DNA from: Bradyrhizobium embrapense
GTDB lineage: Bacteria; Pseudomonadota; Alphaproteobacteria; Rhizobiales; Xanthobacteraceae
DNA length: 64,000 bases
Assembly (NCBI RefSeq): GCF_001189235.2
Contig: NZ_LFIP02000001.1
Coordinates: 372,001 to 436,000 of the forward strand
Reading direction: 5' to 3'
In this document: positions 34,900-43,885 of the stretch, in pieces
Layout: every line of letters starts with the position of its first letter
Numbering within the stretch: the stretch's first letter is position 1
Position numbers and translations under genes: made by a program
The notes under the pieces: generated by a model
The model's input: only the letters and a program-made list of their open reading frames with translations
Databases searched by the model: none
What the model was told of the DNA's origin: nothing

Positions 34900-35529
34900 T
34901 TACGCGCTCTGTCCCGGCGGCAGCACGACCACGGTCGCGCCCGGCTTGACGTGCTGGTAGAGGTCGATCACGTCCGCGTTGTTCATGCGGATGCAGCCCG
35001 ACGAGATCGCCTGCCCGATATATTCGGGCTGGTTGGTGCCGTGGATGCGGTACAGCGTGTCCTTGTTTCCCTGGTAGAGGTAGATGCCGCGGGCACCGAG
35101 CGGATTGGCCGGTCCACCGGCGACACGCTTCGGATACGGCCCCAGCCGCTCCTGAATATCCTGGGTCGGGACCCAATCGGGCCACTCCGCCAGACGGCCG
35201 ACCGTGGCCACGCCGGAGAACGCCATCGCCTCCTCGCCGACGGCGACGCCGTAGCGGATCGCCTTGCCGCCGGGCAACACGTAATAGAGGTAGCGCGCGT
35301 CGGTATCGACCAGGATCGAGCCCGGCTGCTCCTTGCGCGTGTAATCGACAATGTGGCGCTGGAACTGATCCGGAATTTTGGCCTCCGCATAAGGCGGATG
35401 CGCCAGCAATTGCCGATCGCGCGGCGTCATCGCGGCATCCGTCACCGGCGACAGCGTCGCCTGCATGCAGCCGCCAAGCGCAAGCGAACCCACCAGCACC
35501 GCAGCAAGCCCCAACTTCGACACGATCAT
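34900..35529 (-). CDS. L,D-transpeptidase (YkuD), lipoprotein
   Basis: A 209-residue envelope enzyme. It has a lipoprotein signal peptide with lipobox LALGGC (Cys21) and one YkuD domain whose catalytic part reads RIHGTNQPEYIGQAISSGC with His163 and Cys179. Such enzymes make 3-3 crosslinks in peptidoglycan or attach lipoproteins to it; Bradyrhizobium-type genomes have many. The start at 35529 follows GGGGAG. The frame extends 49 codons upstream without similarity. A perfect hairpin terminator follows. Confidence 0.92.
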   Translation of the reverse strand: MIVSKLGLAAVLVGSLALGGCMQATLSPVTDAAMTPRDRQLLAHPPYAEAKIPDQFQRHIVDYTRKEQPGSILVDTDARYLYYVLPGGKAIRYGVAVGEEAMAFSGVATVGRLAEWPDWVPTQDIQERLGPYPKRVAGGPANPLGARGIYLYQGNKDTLYRIHGTNQPEYIGQAISSGCIRMNNADVIDLYQHVKPGATVVVLPPGQSA

Positions 35530-35705
35530 TCTCCCCTGCGTCAACTTGTGGCACTTGCTGCCGAAATCGTGCTGAAATCGTGGCAGCTCGAACTGGAACA
35601 CGGCTGTTTGATCGGTTCCTTCGGCAAGTGTGTCCTTACGGTTGCAGTCGGTTGCCGCGGACGCTAGCCTTGCCACAAAATGGCTAAAACACCGGGAGGA
35701 ATTCG

Positions 35706-36086
35706 ATGCGTTACGCCCTGCTGATCGGCGGCCTGATCGTCGCGGCTAACCCGGCCCATGCCGACCCGCGAGCGGCCTATGTCACGATGGTGCTGCAGGC
35801 CTTTGCCGCCAAGGTCGAGTGCCCCGGCACCGATCTGGTCTATCAGGACCTCGTGCAGCGCGCACAGGACATGCACCTGCCCGACGGCACCACCGAACAG
35901 GTGCGCAAGGCGATCGCCTACATGCACACCGGCGGCAAAATGGGCGAGAAGCAGGCCGACGACCTGATGACCGAAGTCGCGATCGCGACCCAGACCACCG
36001 ACCTCGACCAGCGCCGCATCGGCATGACGACCTGGTGCAGCGACCAGAAGGCGCGGCTCGCGGGCTACATCAGGAGCAAGGAGTAG
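35706..36086 (+). CDS. Small secreted hypothetical protein, 126 residues
   Basis: A signal peptide (MRYALLIGGLIVAANPAHA) precedes a helical mature chain with two cysteines (KVECPGTDL and TTWCSDQKARL), which may form a disulfide. GGGAGGA lies six bases before ATG 35706. It is divergent from the L,D-transpeptidase gene. No family recognised; a periplasmic protein by location. Confidence 0.75.
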   Translation: MRYALLIGGLIVAANPAHADPRAAYVTMVLQAFAAKVECPGTDLVYQDLVQRAQDMHLPDGTTEQVRKAIAYMHTGGKMGEKQADDLMTEVAIATQTTDLDQRRIGMTTWCSDQKARLAGYIRSKE

Positions 36087-36185
36087 AAGCGCTTTCGCGC
36101 GAAGCTGTCCCGCACGCAATGCGGCGAGCCCGATCGGAGCGAGATCGTCAGCCCGACCAAGACCTGCGCTCAGCAAGACCTGCGC

Positions 36186-36776
36186 TCAGTATGGTGGCGC
36201 CTTGCGCGCCCGCTGCGCCTTGGCGGCTTCGATCCACCAGGTGAAGTCGTCGGCAAAGCGTGGGAAGGCGCGTTCGAGAGACTTGCCGCCCTCGCCGATC
36301 GGCTTGCCTTCGGCCGAGAGAGTTTGCGCGATCGGCCCCGCGCTGATCGTGCTCGACACCACCACCATGCCCATCTCCGACAGCGTGCCGTGCCAGGCGG
36401 TCGCAGCCCGCGCACCGGCGAACCGCCCCGCCGAATAGCTTGCGATCGCCGCCGGACGCCAGAACCATTCCTCGAGGAAATGATCGGTCAGGTTCTTCAG
36501 GCCGGGCTGAATGCCCCAATTGTATTCGCCTGTGACGAACAGGAAGCCGTCGGCGTCACGGATCTTTCCGGCGAGCGTCTCAAGCGCGGCCGGCGCCTGG
36601 CCCTTCGGATGTTCCTTGTACATCCGGTCGAGCATCGGCAGGCCGACCTCCTTGGCGTCGATCAATTCGACATCGTCGCCGCGCGCGCGAAAGCCGTCGA
36701 CGACGAAATGCGCCAGGCGGATGCCCATGCGATCCGAACGATAGGAGCCGTAGAAAACGAGAATGCGGTGGGTCAT
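36186..36776 (-). CDS. NADPH-dependent FMN reductase family protein
   Basis: A 196-residue flavodoxin-fold oxidoreductase. The FMN phosphate loop is VFYGSYRSDRMGIRLA near the N-terminus, and the ring-binding motif is VTGEYNWGIQPGLKNLTDHF, as in the FMN_red family (typically PEYNxSxPGxLKNAID). It may reduce quinones, azo dyes or FMN in the cytoplasm. The start has AGGAT eight bases upstream. Substrate unknown. Confidence 0.9.
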   Translation of the reverse strand: MTHRILVFYGSYRSDRMGIRLAHFVVDGFRARGDDVELIDAKEVGLPMLDRMYKEHPKGQAPAALETLAGKIRDADGFLFVTGEYNWGIQPGLKNLTDHFLEEWFWRPAAIASYSAGRFAGARAATAWHGTLSEMGMVVVSSTISAGPIAQTLSAEGKPIGEGGKSLERAFPRFADDFTWWIEAAKAQRARKAPPY

Positions 36777-36981
36777 GGCGCGATCCTACCACGGCGCAGC
36801 GACTGCCGTCCCGCGACCTTGGCGCGCTGACCCGGCGCCGCCCGGCGCCGCAGACGTTAACCGCCATACGCGGGGTATTTTCCCGGCGGTTAAGCAATTG
36901 GTCGCAGGCTCGCCGCGATGGCCAAAAATCGCCAGATTTGTTTTCTGGATATGTCGTCGCTTCGAGAAAGGAGACCCCGAC

Positions 36982-37233
36982 ATGCCGATCGCAAGGCTGG
37001 TTTTTGCAGGTTCGCTCGCGGCCATCGCCGCCATTGCCACACCGGCGCTCGGCAAGGGTGCCGAGCGGCAGAAGGCCGACGAGAAGTCCGCCACCGCCAC
37101 CCCGAGCGGCTGCCAGGCCTACCAGCAGGCCCCTGACGGCACCTGGAACCAGCTTCCCTGCGGGGAAGCGGGCTCCAATGGCTCAACCCAACACCGCGCC
37201 ACGACCAAGAGAGCGGACGACGACGAGCACTGA
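36982..37233 (+). CDS. Small secreted hypothetical protein, 83 residues
   Basis: A signal peptide (MPIARLVFAGSLAAIAAIATPALG) precedes a polar chain of about 60 residues with two cysteines: SGCQAYQQAPDGTWNQLPC is the conserved-looking core. AGGAGA lies seven bases before ATG 36982. Similar short proteins are frequent in Bradyrhizobium to my recollection. Function unknown. A palindromic repeat follows immediately. Confidence 0.75.
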   Translation: MPIARLVFAGSLAAIAAIATPALGKGAERQKADEKSATATPSGCQAYQQAPDGTWNQLPCGEAGSNGSTQHRATTKRADDDEH

Positions 37234-37250
37234 CCGTCGCGCCGTCCGGT

Positions 37251-37370
37251 GTCGTCTTGCGAAAGCAAGGACCCTATAACCACCGAAGGTGATGATCGCA
37301 CGACGCGGGGGGCACAGCGCTCTCCAACAACACGCCCCTGTGGTTATGGGTCTCTGTTCGCAGGAACGAC
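37251..37370. repeat. Inverted repeat pair, family D
   Basis: Arms beginning GTCGTCTTGCGAAAGCAAGG and ending (inverted) GGTCTCTGTTCGCAGGAACG, each with a matching ATAACCAC / GTGGTTAT segment at 37277 and 37340. The pair spans 120 bases and probably forms a large cruciform in single-stranded DNA. It lies between two plus-strand genes. Confidence 0.7.
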
Positions 37371-37482
37371 AATCGGGATGCCGGCCGCGCCACCCACGGC
37401 TCCCGTATCATAAACCCAAGCTTAATGCGCGCCCGGTACGGTTGAGGCCCCTCCTCTTCCGTCAAGAAATGGCGCGCATCTC

Positions 37483-39564
37483 ATGAAAATCGGTACTCTC
37501 CTGACGGCCGCGATCGTCTCGTTGTCCGCGGTCGGCGGCGGCCTGGCGGCCTATGTCGCGGTGACCAAGTACCAGACCATGGACAAGGTCTCGACCGCGC
37601 AGAGCCGGCTCGAGATCGTCCGCGCCGTCGGCGACATCCCGCGCTACATGAACCCCGAGCGCGGCTACGCTACCAACCTGCTGCTTGGCGGGGCCACGAT
37701 CGATCCGAAGCAGGTCGCAGAACTCGACCGTCAGCGCCACCTGACCGACGGCGCGCTGGCCAAGGTCAACCAGGTGCGCGCCACCCTGCCGGGATCGCTC
37801 GACGACGGCGAGGCCGTCGCGCGCGAGATCGACTCGCTGAAGGCGAAGTTTGGCGGACTGCGCGACGCCATTGCGGCTGCGATCGCCGGACCGGCCGATG
37901 CGCGCCGCGCGGCGGCCGGCAAGATCGTCGCCGACAATTCCGTGTTCAATGCCGGGGTCACCGCGCTGCTCGACGAGCAGGTGCGCCGCCTCGCCGGCCT
38001 CGACGGCAATGCCTATCGCCAGGCCAGCTACGCCAACGTCGCCTGGACGCTGCGCGACATCGGCGGCCTCAACGCCAGCCTGCACAAGGCGCTGGTCGGC
38101 GCCAAGCGCGTTGCGACCGATCAGGAGAAGATGGAGCTCTATCGCTCGACCGGCCGCACCGAGCAGATCCTCTCGACGTTGCTGGAGCTGCGCAACAATC
38201 CGGCGACGCCGGCGAACGTCATGACCGCGCTCGGCAAGATGCAGGCCGACTATGTCGAGCGGTTCGGCAAGGCGCTGAAGTTCGCCAAGGAAGGCGCAGT
38301 AACCGGCAAGTATGAGCAGGATCTCGACGCCTACTATCCGGAGTCCCAGGTCGGCCTCGCCGCCATCATCACCGTGCGCGAAGCGTTCTACGAGAATGCC
38401 GAGCAAGTGCTAGCGAACGCCTATTCGTCGGCGCGCCTCAGCTTCGTGATTGCCCTGATCGGGCTGCTCGCGGTCATCGCCGTCAGCGCCGGCCTTATCG
38501 TCGTGGTCCGCCGCCGAATCCTGAGCCCGATTGCCGCCCTCACCGGCCGGATGTCGCGCCTTGCCGCGGGCGACGTCGCCGAGGCGATCCCGGGCGCCGC
38601 ACGCAACGACGAGATCGGGGCGATGGCCGCCGCCGTGCAGGTGTTCAGGGACAACAGGATCGAAGCCGATCGCCTCGCGTCCGAGAAGGAAGCCGAGAGC
38701 GACGTCAAGATGCGCCGCGCCCGCGTGCTCGACGATCTGACCCGCGCGTTCGAAGCCAAGGTCACCGAACTGGTCGGCGGACTGTCCGCGGCCTCATCGG
38801 TGATGGAGGACACCGCGCAATCGATGTCGGCCACCGCGGCCGCCACCAACCGCCAGGCCGCGGTCGTCGCCGCGGCGTCGGATCAGACCTCGACCAACGT
38901 GCAGACGGTGGCGAGCGCGACCGAGGAGCTGACCTCCTCGATCTCGGAGATCGCCCGCCAGGTCGCGACCTCGACAGAGATCGCCGCGCGCGCCGTCGAT
39001 CATGCCCGGCGCACCGGCGACACCGCGCGCTCGCTGGCCGAGGGCGCCCAGAAGATCGGCGATGTCGTGACGCTGATCCAGAGCATCGCGGCGCAGACCA
39101 ACCTGCTCGCGCTCAACGCCACCATCGAGGCGGCCCGCGCCGGCGAGGCTGGCCGCGGCTTTGCCGTCGTCGCCTCGGAGGTGAAGTCGCTGGCCGGCCA
39201 GACCGCGAAGGCGACCACGGAAATCTCCGAGCAGATCACCGCGATCCAGACCGCGAGCGACGAGACCGTGACCGCGATCCGCAGCGTCGTCGACGTCATC
39301 ACCGAGATCGACCAGATCGGCACTGCGATTGCCGCCGCGATCGAGGAGCAGGGCTCGGCGACCAAGGAGATCTCGCGCAGCGTCCAGGAAGCCGCGCGCG
39401 GCACCCAGGAGGTCAACTCCAACATCTCCGGCGTGCAGCGCGCCGCCGACGACACCGGCGCGGCGGCAACCCAGGTGCTGGGCGCCGCCGAGCAGCTATC
39501 GACGCAGTCCAAGGACCTCGCCGGTCAGGTCAACCGCTTCCTGTCGGACGTGCGGGCGGCGTAG
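37483..39564 (+). CDS. Methyl-accepting chemotaxis protein
   Basis: A 693-residue chemoreceptor. Helix 1 lies at residues 7-28 and helix 2 at about 320-343, around a 290-residue, mostly helical periplasmic sensor. A HAMP domain follows ([22 protein letters not shown]), and then a long signalling coiled coil whose hairpin tip carries [20 protein letters not shown] and [19 protein letters not shown]. There is no C-terminal NWETF-type CheR-binding tail. It should dimerise in the inner membrane and control CheA. The ligand is unknown. The start ATG 37483 is close to the first helix, though its ribosome site is weak. Confidence 0.93.
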   Translation: MKIGTLLTAAIVSLSAVGGGLAAYVAVTKYQTMDKVSTAQSRLEIVRAVGDIPRYMNPERGYATNLLLGGATIDPKQVAELDRQRHLTDGALAKVNQVRATLPGSLDDGEAVAREIDSLKAKFGGLRDAIAAAIAGPADARRAAAGKIVADNSVFNAGVTALLDEQVRRLAGLDGNAYRQASYANVAWTLRDIGGLNASLHKALVGAKRVATDQEKMELYRSTGRTEQILSTLLELRNNPATPANVMTALGKMQADYVERFGKALKFAKEGAVTGKYEQDLDAYYPESQVGLAAIITVREAFYENAEQVLANAYSSARLSFVIALIGLLAVIAVSAGLIVVVRRRILSPIAALTGRMSRLAAGDVAEAIPGAARNDEIGAMAAAVQVFRDNRIEADRLASEKEAESDVKMRRARVLDDLTRAFEAKVTELVGGLSAASSVMEDTAQSMSATAAATNRQAAVVAAASDQTSTNVQTVASATEELTSSISEIARQVATSTEIAARAVDHARRTGDTARSLAEGAQKIGDVVTLIQSIAAQTNLLALNATIEAARAGEAGRGFAVVASEVKSLAGQTAKATTEISEQITAIQTASDETVTAIRSVVDVITEIDQIGTAIAAAIEEQGSATKEISRSVQEAARGTQEVNSNISGVQRAADDTGAAATQVLGAAEQLSTQSKDLAGQVNRFLSDVRAA

Positions 39565-39608
39565 TCGCGGGGCCGCGCCGCTCGCGGAACGGCCACGGTT
39601 TTGTCCGC

Positions 39609-39691
39609 GTCATTGCGAGCGCAGCGAAGCAATCCATCATGCCGCAAGTGGAGGCGTGGACTGCTTCGTCGCTGTCGCTTCTCGCAATGAT
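39609..39691. repeat. Palindromic intergenic repeat, family B, copy 2
   Basis: An 83-base inverted repeat with arms GTCATTGCGAGCGCAGCGAA and GCTGTCGCTTCTCGCAATGA. It matches 19111-19195 in arms and spacing. It separates the chemoreceptor and the acyl-CoA dehydrogenase genes. Confidence 0.75.
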
Positions 39692-39711
39692 GTTAAGAAC
39701 CTCGCGGCTCT

Positions 39712-40875
39712 CTAACCTCCCCGCAACCCGAGCACGCGGCGGGCGATCGCCTGGCGATGGACCTCGCTCGGGCCTTCATACACCCGCATCAGGCGGGCCT
39801 TCTGCCAGAGCGCGTTCAGCGGCAACTCCAGCGTCACGCCGAGCGCGCCGAGCGTCTGCATGGCGTGGTCGCAGGCGTCATAGGCCATCTCGGTTGCGAA
39901 CACCTTGATCATCGAGGCCTCGTGGCGGATGTCCTCGCCGCGATCGGTCTTGTCCGCGGCTTCGCGCACCATCAGCCGGCAGGCGTGCATGCGCGTGGAA
40001 ATGTCGGCGATCCACCACTGGATCGCCTGGCGCTCGGCGAGCTTGACGCCGAAGGTCTCGCGCTGCTTGGCGTGCTCGCACATCATGTCGAGTGCGCGCT
40101 TGGTGATGCCGACGCAGGTCGACCCCATCTCGAGCCGCCGCGTGCGCAGCCGCAGCTGCATCGGCGCATAGCCCTTGCCGACCTCGCCCAGCACCGAGTC
40201 CTTCGGCATGCGGCAGTCCTCGAACACGATCTCGTAGGTCGAGCCGCCGCCGACCATCGGAATCTCGCGCTCGATGATGAAGCCCGGCGTGCCCTTCTCG
40301 ACGATGAAGGAGGTGATGCCGCCCTGGCGCTGGTCGCTGCCCACGCGCGCCATCACGATGATGAAGTCGGCGGCGCGCGCATTGCTGATCCAGATCTTGC
40401 GGCCGTTCAGCACCCACTGTTCGCCTTCGAGCACCGCGCGCGTCTTCATACCCGCGGGATCGCCGCCGGCGCCGGGCTCGGAGATCGCGATCGCCGACGC
40501 CATCCGGCCCTCGATATAGGGTTGCAGATATTTCTTCTTCTGCGCGTCGGTGCCGACCGCCTGCAGCATGCGCAGGTTCGGCGAATCCGGGGGCAGCACG
40601 AACGGCACGCAGCTGCGGCCGAGCTCTTCATGCACCGCGGCCATCGTGCGCGTCGGCAAATCGTGGCCGCCGAGATCCTCGGGTGCATCGAGGCCCCAGA
40701 GGCCGAGCTCCTTGGAGACATCGCGCAGCCGCTTGCGCTGCTCTGCGGTGAGCTCGGGATGATCGCTGCCGGGCAGTTTCGATTTCAGATATTGCGGCTC
40801 CAGCGGGATCAGTTCGCGATCGACGAATCTCGCGACGGTCTCGCGGATCATGGCTGTCTGTTCATCGTCGCTCAT
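39712..40875 (-). CDS. Acyl-CoA dehydrogenase family protein
   Basis: A 387-residue FAD enzyme of the acyl-CoA dehydrogenase fold. The N-terminal helical domain has LGLWGLDAPEDLGGHDLP, the middle strand domain AIAISEPGAGGDPAGMKTRA and GRKIWISNARAADF, and the C-terminal helical part RRLEMGSTCVGITKRAL and CDHAMQTLGALGVT, ending with RVYEGPSEVHRQAIARRVL. It oxidises acyl-CoAs at the alpha/beta carbons, passing electrons to ETF. Chain-length range is unknown. The start at 40875 is placed at MSDDEQTAMIR; the 29 upstream codons are not family-like. Confidence 0.93.
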   Translation of the reverse strand: MSDDEQTAMIRETVARFVDRELIPLEPQYLKSKLPGSDHPELTAEQRKRLRDVSKELGLWGLDAPEDLGGHDLPTRTMAAVHEELGRSCVPFVLPPDSPNLRMLQAVGTDAQKKKYLQPYIEGRMASAIAISEPGAGGDPAGMKTRAVLEGEQWVLNGRKIWISNARAADFIIVMARVGSDQRQGGITSFIVEKGTPGFIIEREIPMVGGGSTYEIVFEDCRMPKDSVLGEVGKGYAPMQLRLRTRRLEMGSTCVGITKRALDMMCEHAKQRETFGVKLAERQAIQWWIADISTRMHACRLMVREAADKTDRGEDIRHEASMIKVFATEMAYDACDHAMQTLGALGVTLELPLNALWQKARLMRVYEGPSEVHRQAIARRVLGLRGG

Positions 40876-41119
40876 CTGGGATTCCTCGCATGTGCTGTTT
40901 CGCTTCACAAAACCAGTAGCGCATTTTTTATCGGCACGAATAGCGGAAATGCGCGCGCACACTCACTGTCGCGCGAGGGGTTTCATCAAGCGGAATTCAA
41001 TATCCCGCGGCGCGGTCAGCACGTGCGCAATTGAGCTCGCACGCGCGGCCGCGTCGACCGAGCGATCACGCAGCGCGGCGTTCTTGGCAGCAAGCAGGCG
41101 ATCTAGGTGCGGGCGTGCC

Positions 41120-41797
41120 CTACTCGGCAAAGCCGACATAGCGGACGAAGTCGCTGTTGGCCTCGCGGTCCGACCGCACCGCGTTGGCGGCAAAGCTGTC
41201 GTCGGGATAGCCCATCGCGACGCAGGTCATGATCACCTGGTCTTCCGGGATGTTGGCGACCTCGCGCACGATGTCGGAGCGCATGATGCCCTGGCCGTTG
41301 ATCACGCTGCCGAGGCCGCGATCCCACGCCGCCAGCACGATGCCGTAGCAGAGCGCGCCGAGGTCGAAGTGGCAGACCGCGCCGGGATCGAGGATCCGGT
41401 CGTAGGTCAGGACCAGCGAGACCGGGGCGTCGAACTGGCGGAAGCCGCGCAGCACCCAGTCCTGCCGCATCGGCTTGTCGTCGCGGGCGATCCCCATCGC
41501 CCCGAACAACTTCTTGGCGATGTCGACCTGGCGGCCGCGGTGCACGCCCTGGTATTCGCCGTGGCTGACGATGTCGCGCTTCGCCTTGGCGCCGGCGAGC
41601 ATCTCCTCCATGTTGCGGCGCCGCACTTCCTCCAGCGGCGCCCCGGTCAGGACATGGACGTGCCAGGGCTGGGTGTTCATCGAGGACGGCGCGCGCTTGG
41701 CCACCTCGATGATCTCTTCGACGGTCGCCCGGGACACCGGCTGCTTCTTGAACCCGCGCACGCTTTTGCGTGTCTGTACCAGCGTCTCGAATTCCAT
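41120..41797 (-). CDS. Nitroreductase family protein
   Basis: A 225-residue FMN-dependent oxidoreductase. The FMN-binding N-terminus is TRKSVRGFKKQPVS, followed by APSSMNTQPWHVHVLTG and the C-terminal INGQGIMRSDIVREVANIP with VIMTCVAMGYPDD. Members reduce nitro compounds, quinones or halogenated substrates with NAD(P)H. The start at 41797 follows GGGGGAA. The family assignment is firm; the substrate is unknown. Confidence 0.92.
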   Translation of the reverse strand: MEFETLVQTRKSVRGFKKQPVSRATVEEIIEVAKRAPSSMNTQPWHVHVLTGAPLEEVRRRNMEEMLAGAKAKRDIVSHGEYQGVHRGRQVDIAKKLFGAMGIARDDKPMRQDWVLRGFRQFDAPVSLVLTYDRILDPGAVCHFDLGALCYGIVLAAWDRGLGSVINGQGIMRSDIVREVANIPEDQVIMTCVAMGYPDDSFAANAVRSDREANSDFVRYVGFAE

Positions 41798-41947
41798 TCC
41801 GCGTTTCCCCCATTTTGTTCCGCGCTGCACACGGAATTTTCTCACGGTTATCCGGGCATTTTATAGACAAATTCGGCCGTGGGAACTTGATCGAGCCAAG
41901 AATCCGATATCCAATCCGTCCACTGGTTTGGTTTAGGGAGAACCCAG

Positions 41948-42196
41948 ATGAAGCGGATTTTCTTGGCGGCCGTGATCGCGACCTTTGCCGCCGGTTCGGC
42001 ATTTGCTCAGGACGCCTCCTGCGAGACGAAGGCCGTCGGCAAGGACGGCAAGCCGCTGGCCGGCGCGGCCAAGACCTCGTTCATGAAGAAGTGCATGACC
42101 GACGCCTGCGAGACCAAGGCAGTCGGCTCCGACGGCAAGAAGCTCGCCGGTGCGGCCAAGACCTCGTTCATGAAGAAGTGCCAGAGCGGCGCCTGA
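41948..42196 (+). CDS. PsiF-like secreted protein with an internal duplication
   Basis: An 82-residue exported protein. Residues 1-21 (MKRIFLAAVIATFAAGSAFA) are a signal peptide. The rest is two nearly identical units of about 30 residues: CETKAVGKDGKPLAGAA then KTSFMKKC, and CETKAVGSDGKKLAGAA then KTSFMKKC. Each contains two cysteines. PsiF of E. coli is phosphate-starvation induced; the function is unknown. The duplication is also evident at DNA level (AAGACCTCGTTCATGAAGAA occurs twice), so it is recent or under conversion. Confidence 0.85.
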   Translation: MKRIFLAAVIATFAAGSAFAQDASCETKAVGKDGKPLAGAAKTSFMKKCMTDACETKAVGSDGKKLAGAAKTSFMKKCQSGA

Positions 42197-42286
42197 GCCC
42201 TCGCCGGCGCTTATTTAGCCCCCTTTAATCGGGACAGATCATCGGGTCGCGCAGGCCGCGGCCCGAGCCGTTGTTGACCGGTGTCC

Positions 42287-42532
42287 TCAGAACGAGACGC
42301 CGACCCGGACCCCCTTGCTCCAGACCCGCCGGACGCGCTTGCGGGTGTTGCCGTGAAACATCTCGAAGCGTTCAGGCAGCTGGACGGGCTTCGAAAACTC
42401 CAGGCAGGCCCCGCCGGCGGAATAATCCACCAGCCGGCATTCGATCAGCGGCGCCTTCGGTTCGAGCTGGAGCTTGACCACGCTGGAGACGCATCCTGTC
42501 GGACGAACACGCGCAAATCGTCGGGGATGCAT
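42287..42532 (-). CDS. PilZ-domain protein, 81 residues
   Basis: A small PilZ-like domain: the N-terminal RRFARVRPTGCV corresponds to the RxxxR arm for c-di-GMP binding, and VDYSAGGACLEFSKP corresponds to the D/NxSxxG motif (here DYSAGG). It ends VRRVWSKGVRVGVSF, the last barrel strands. As a stand-alone PilZ it could act as a c-di-GMP-responsive adaptor. The start at 42532 follows GGAGGC. A second PilZ protein is encoded 2 kb further on. Confidence 0.8.
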   Translation of the reverse strand: MHPRRFARVRPTGCVSSVVKLQLEPKAPLIECRLVDYSAGGACLEFSKPVQLPERFEMFHGNTRKRVRRVWSKGVRVGVSF

Positions 42533-42602
42533 CAGGCCGCCTCCGGTGGAATCGTACCCACAGATTCGCAACCGCCCGTTAAGATTCCGTTCAGGCGAAT
42601 TG

Positions 42603-43574
42603 TTACGATTCGTGTTTGCCGCCGGCCGGCTCGGCCGGCCCGACGCCAGCACGGCGCGAGACCGCCAGCGTCTCCGATGGCGCTTCCCCGAACTGCGATC
42701 GATAGCTCCGCGAAAAATCGCTGAGGTGCCAGAACCCGTAGGCCAGCGCACAGGCCTTGACGCTGGGCGCACCTGCAAGGAGTTGCTGGCGCACCAGCCA
42801 AAGCCGGCGCAGCCGCAGATAGCGATGCAGGCTGATGCCCCGGTACCGCTGGATCGCATCATGCAGCGTGCGCACCGACACGCCGATCTGCCTGGCGAGT
42901 TCGCCGCTGTAGATCGGGTGAGCCACGTCGCCAGCCAGGATGGCGCGCGCGTCGTTGAAGACCTTGAACTGGCGCGTCGTGTTGGCCCGCGTCGTCCACT
43001 TGGCCGGCACGATCTCGGCGAACGCGTTGTCGATTGCGGTGAGCAACGTCTCCTTGATCGCCGCGCCCGTTGCGAACTCCGCGATCGTGACCTGATCCGA
43101 CGTGACGAGCAGAACCTGCCTCACCACTTCGCGCAGCCGATCCTGCGCGCGCTGAGAGATCTCGTGAATGCTGAAATGGAGACCAGGTTCCGGCCAGCCG
43201 CGGTCGACAATCTCGGGCGTGAACATCATCGAGACGTACTGGCGGGGCGTCTCCTCCACCGAGGTGTAGAACGCGCCGCCGCCGCCGAGCACGATCACCG
43301 CACGATCGCGCTCGACGCCGTTGAACCGCATCGGAACGCCGTCATCCATCGTGAAACCGACCGCTGTCGTATGCCGCGCGAGCTGCGCGTCGACGATCCG
43401 CGGGAACGACTGTGTGTAGTTGAGCTCGCATCCCGGCAAACTCAGGATGATCTGCTCGGCCGAAATCTTCCGTGCGAGTGGCGTGAAATCAACATCCAGA
43501 TCCCGGATCGAACTCCGGAATGCGTCGACATCGTCAAAACGAAAGACTCTCGGCAGCAGCAATTGCGCCGTCAA
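42603..43574 (-). CDS. AraC-family transcriptional regulator
   Basis: A 323-residue regulator. Residues 1-200 form an EutR/AraC-binding-like sensor part with no assigned ligand; residues 220-320 hold two HTH units, seen as YSGELARQIGVSVRTLHDAI and VKACALAYGFWHLSDFSRSY. The start is TTG 43574 and is supported by AGGAG seven bases before it; no ATG is near. It is divergent from the DUF2336-PilZ operon and could control it, but no binding site is evident. Confidence 0.85.
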   Translation of the reverse strand: MTAQLLLPRVFRFDDVDAFRSSIRDLDVDFTPLARKISAEQIILSLPGCELNYTQSFPRIVDAQLARHTTAVGFTMDDGVPMRFNGVERDRAVIVLGGGGAFYTSVEETPRQYVSMMFTPEIVDRGWPEPGLHFSIHEISQRAQDRLREVVRQVLLVTSDQVTIAEFATGAAIKETLLTAIDNAFAEIVPAKWTTRANTTRQFKVFNDARAILAGDVAHPIYSGELARQIGVSVRTLHDAIQRYRGISLHRYLRLRRLWLVRQQLLAGAPSVKACALAYGFWHLSDFSRSYRSQFGEAPSETLAVSRRAGVGPAEPAGGKHES

Positions 43575-43885
43575 ATGGCTGCTCCTGCGAAATGATTTCT
43601 AAAATTGGCGCCCGACGCCGCGCATAGCGCGCCGGCCGCATTGATAAATTGCATGCACAAAATGCGAATCGTCCAAAGTATTCGATCAAGAAAAATGCGA
43701 TCCGTCGGTCGAACCGGACAATCTGGCAAAACAGTGCCGCTGCCGAATTTCGATAGTGTTTGCCAGGATATCCACCGGCTAGGTCAACCTCCACATCAAA
43801 TTCTATACCCCTATTAAAGATTTGGGGAGCAGATTGACATCGGGAACGATGATGTTCTCCGTCGCGGAACATTTTAGAGACCGCA
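43575..43885. other. AT-richer divergent intergenic region
   Basis: About 310 bases, lower in GC than elsewhere. A short inverted repeat GGGAACGATGATGTTCTCC is seen at about 43839-43857, 30 bases before the DUF2336 gene, and could be an operator. A 70-codon frame (43605-43817) has no ribosome site and is not accepted as a gene. Confidence 0.45.

Noticed and set aside
40963..41193. A 76-codon minus-strand frame between the acyl-CoA dehydrogenase and nitroreductase genes
   Set aside because: It overlaps the nitroreductase end, has no ribosome site and no family pattern.
43605..43817. A 70-codon frame in the AraC-DUF2336 gap
   Set aside because: No ribosome site, odd composition, no similarity noticed.
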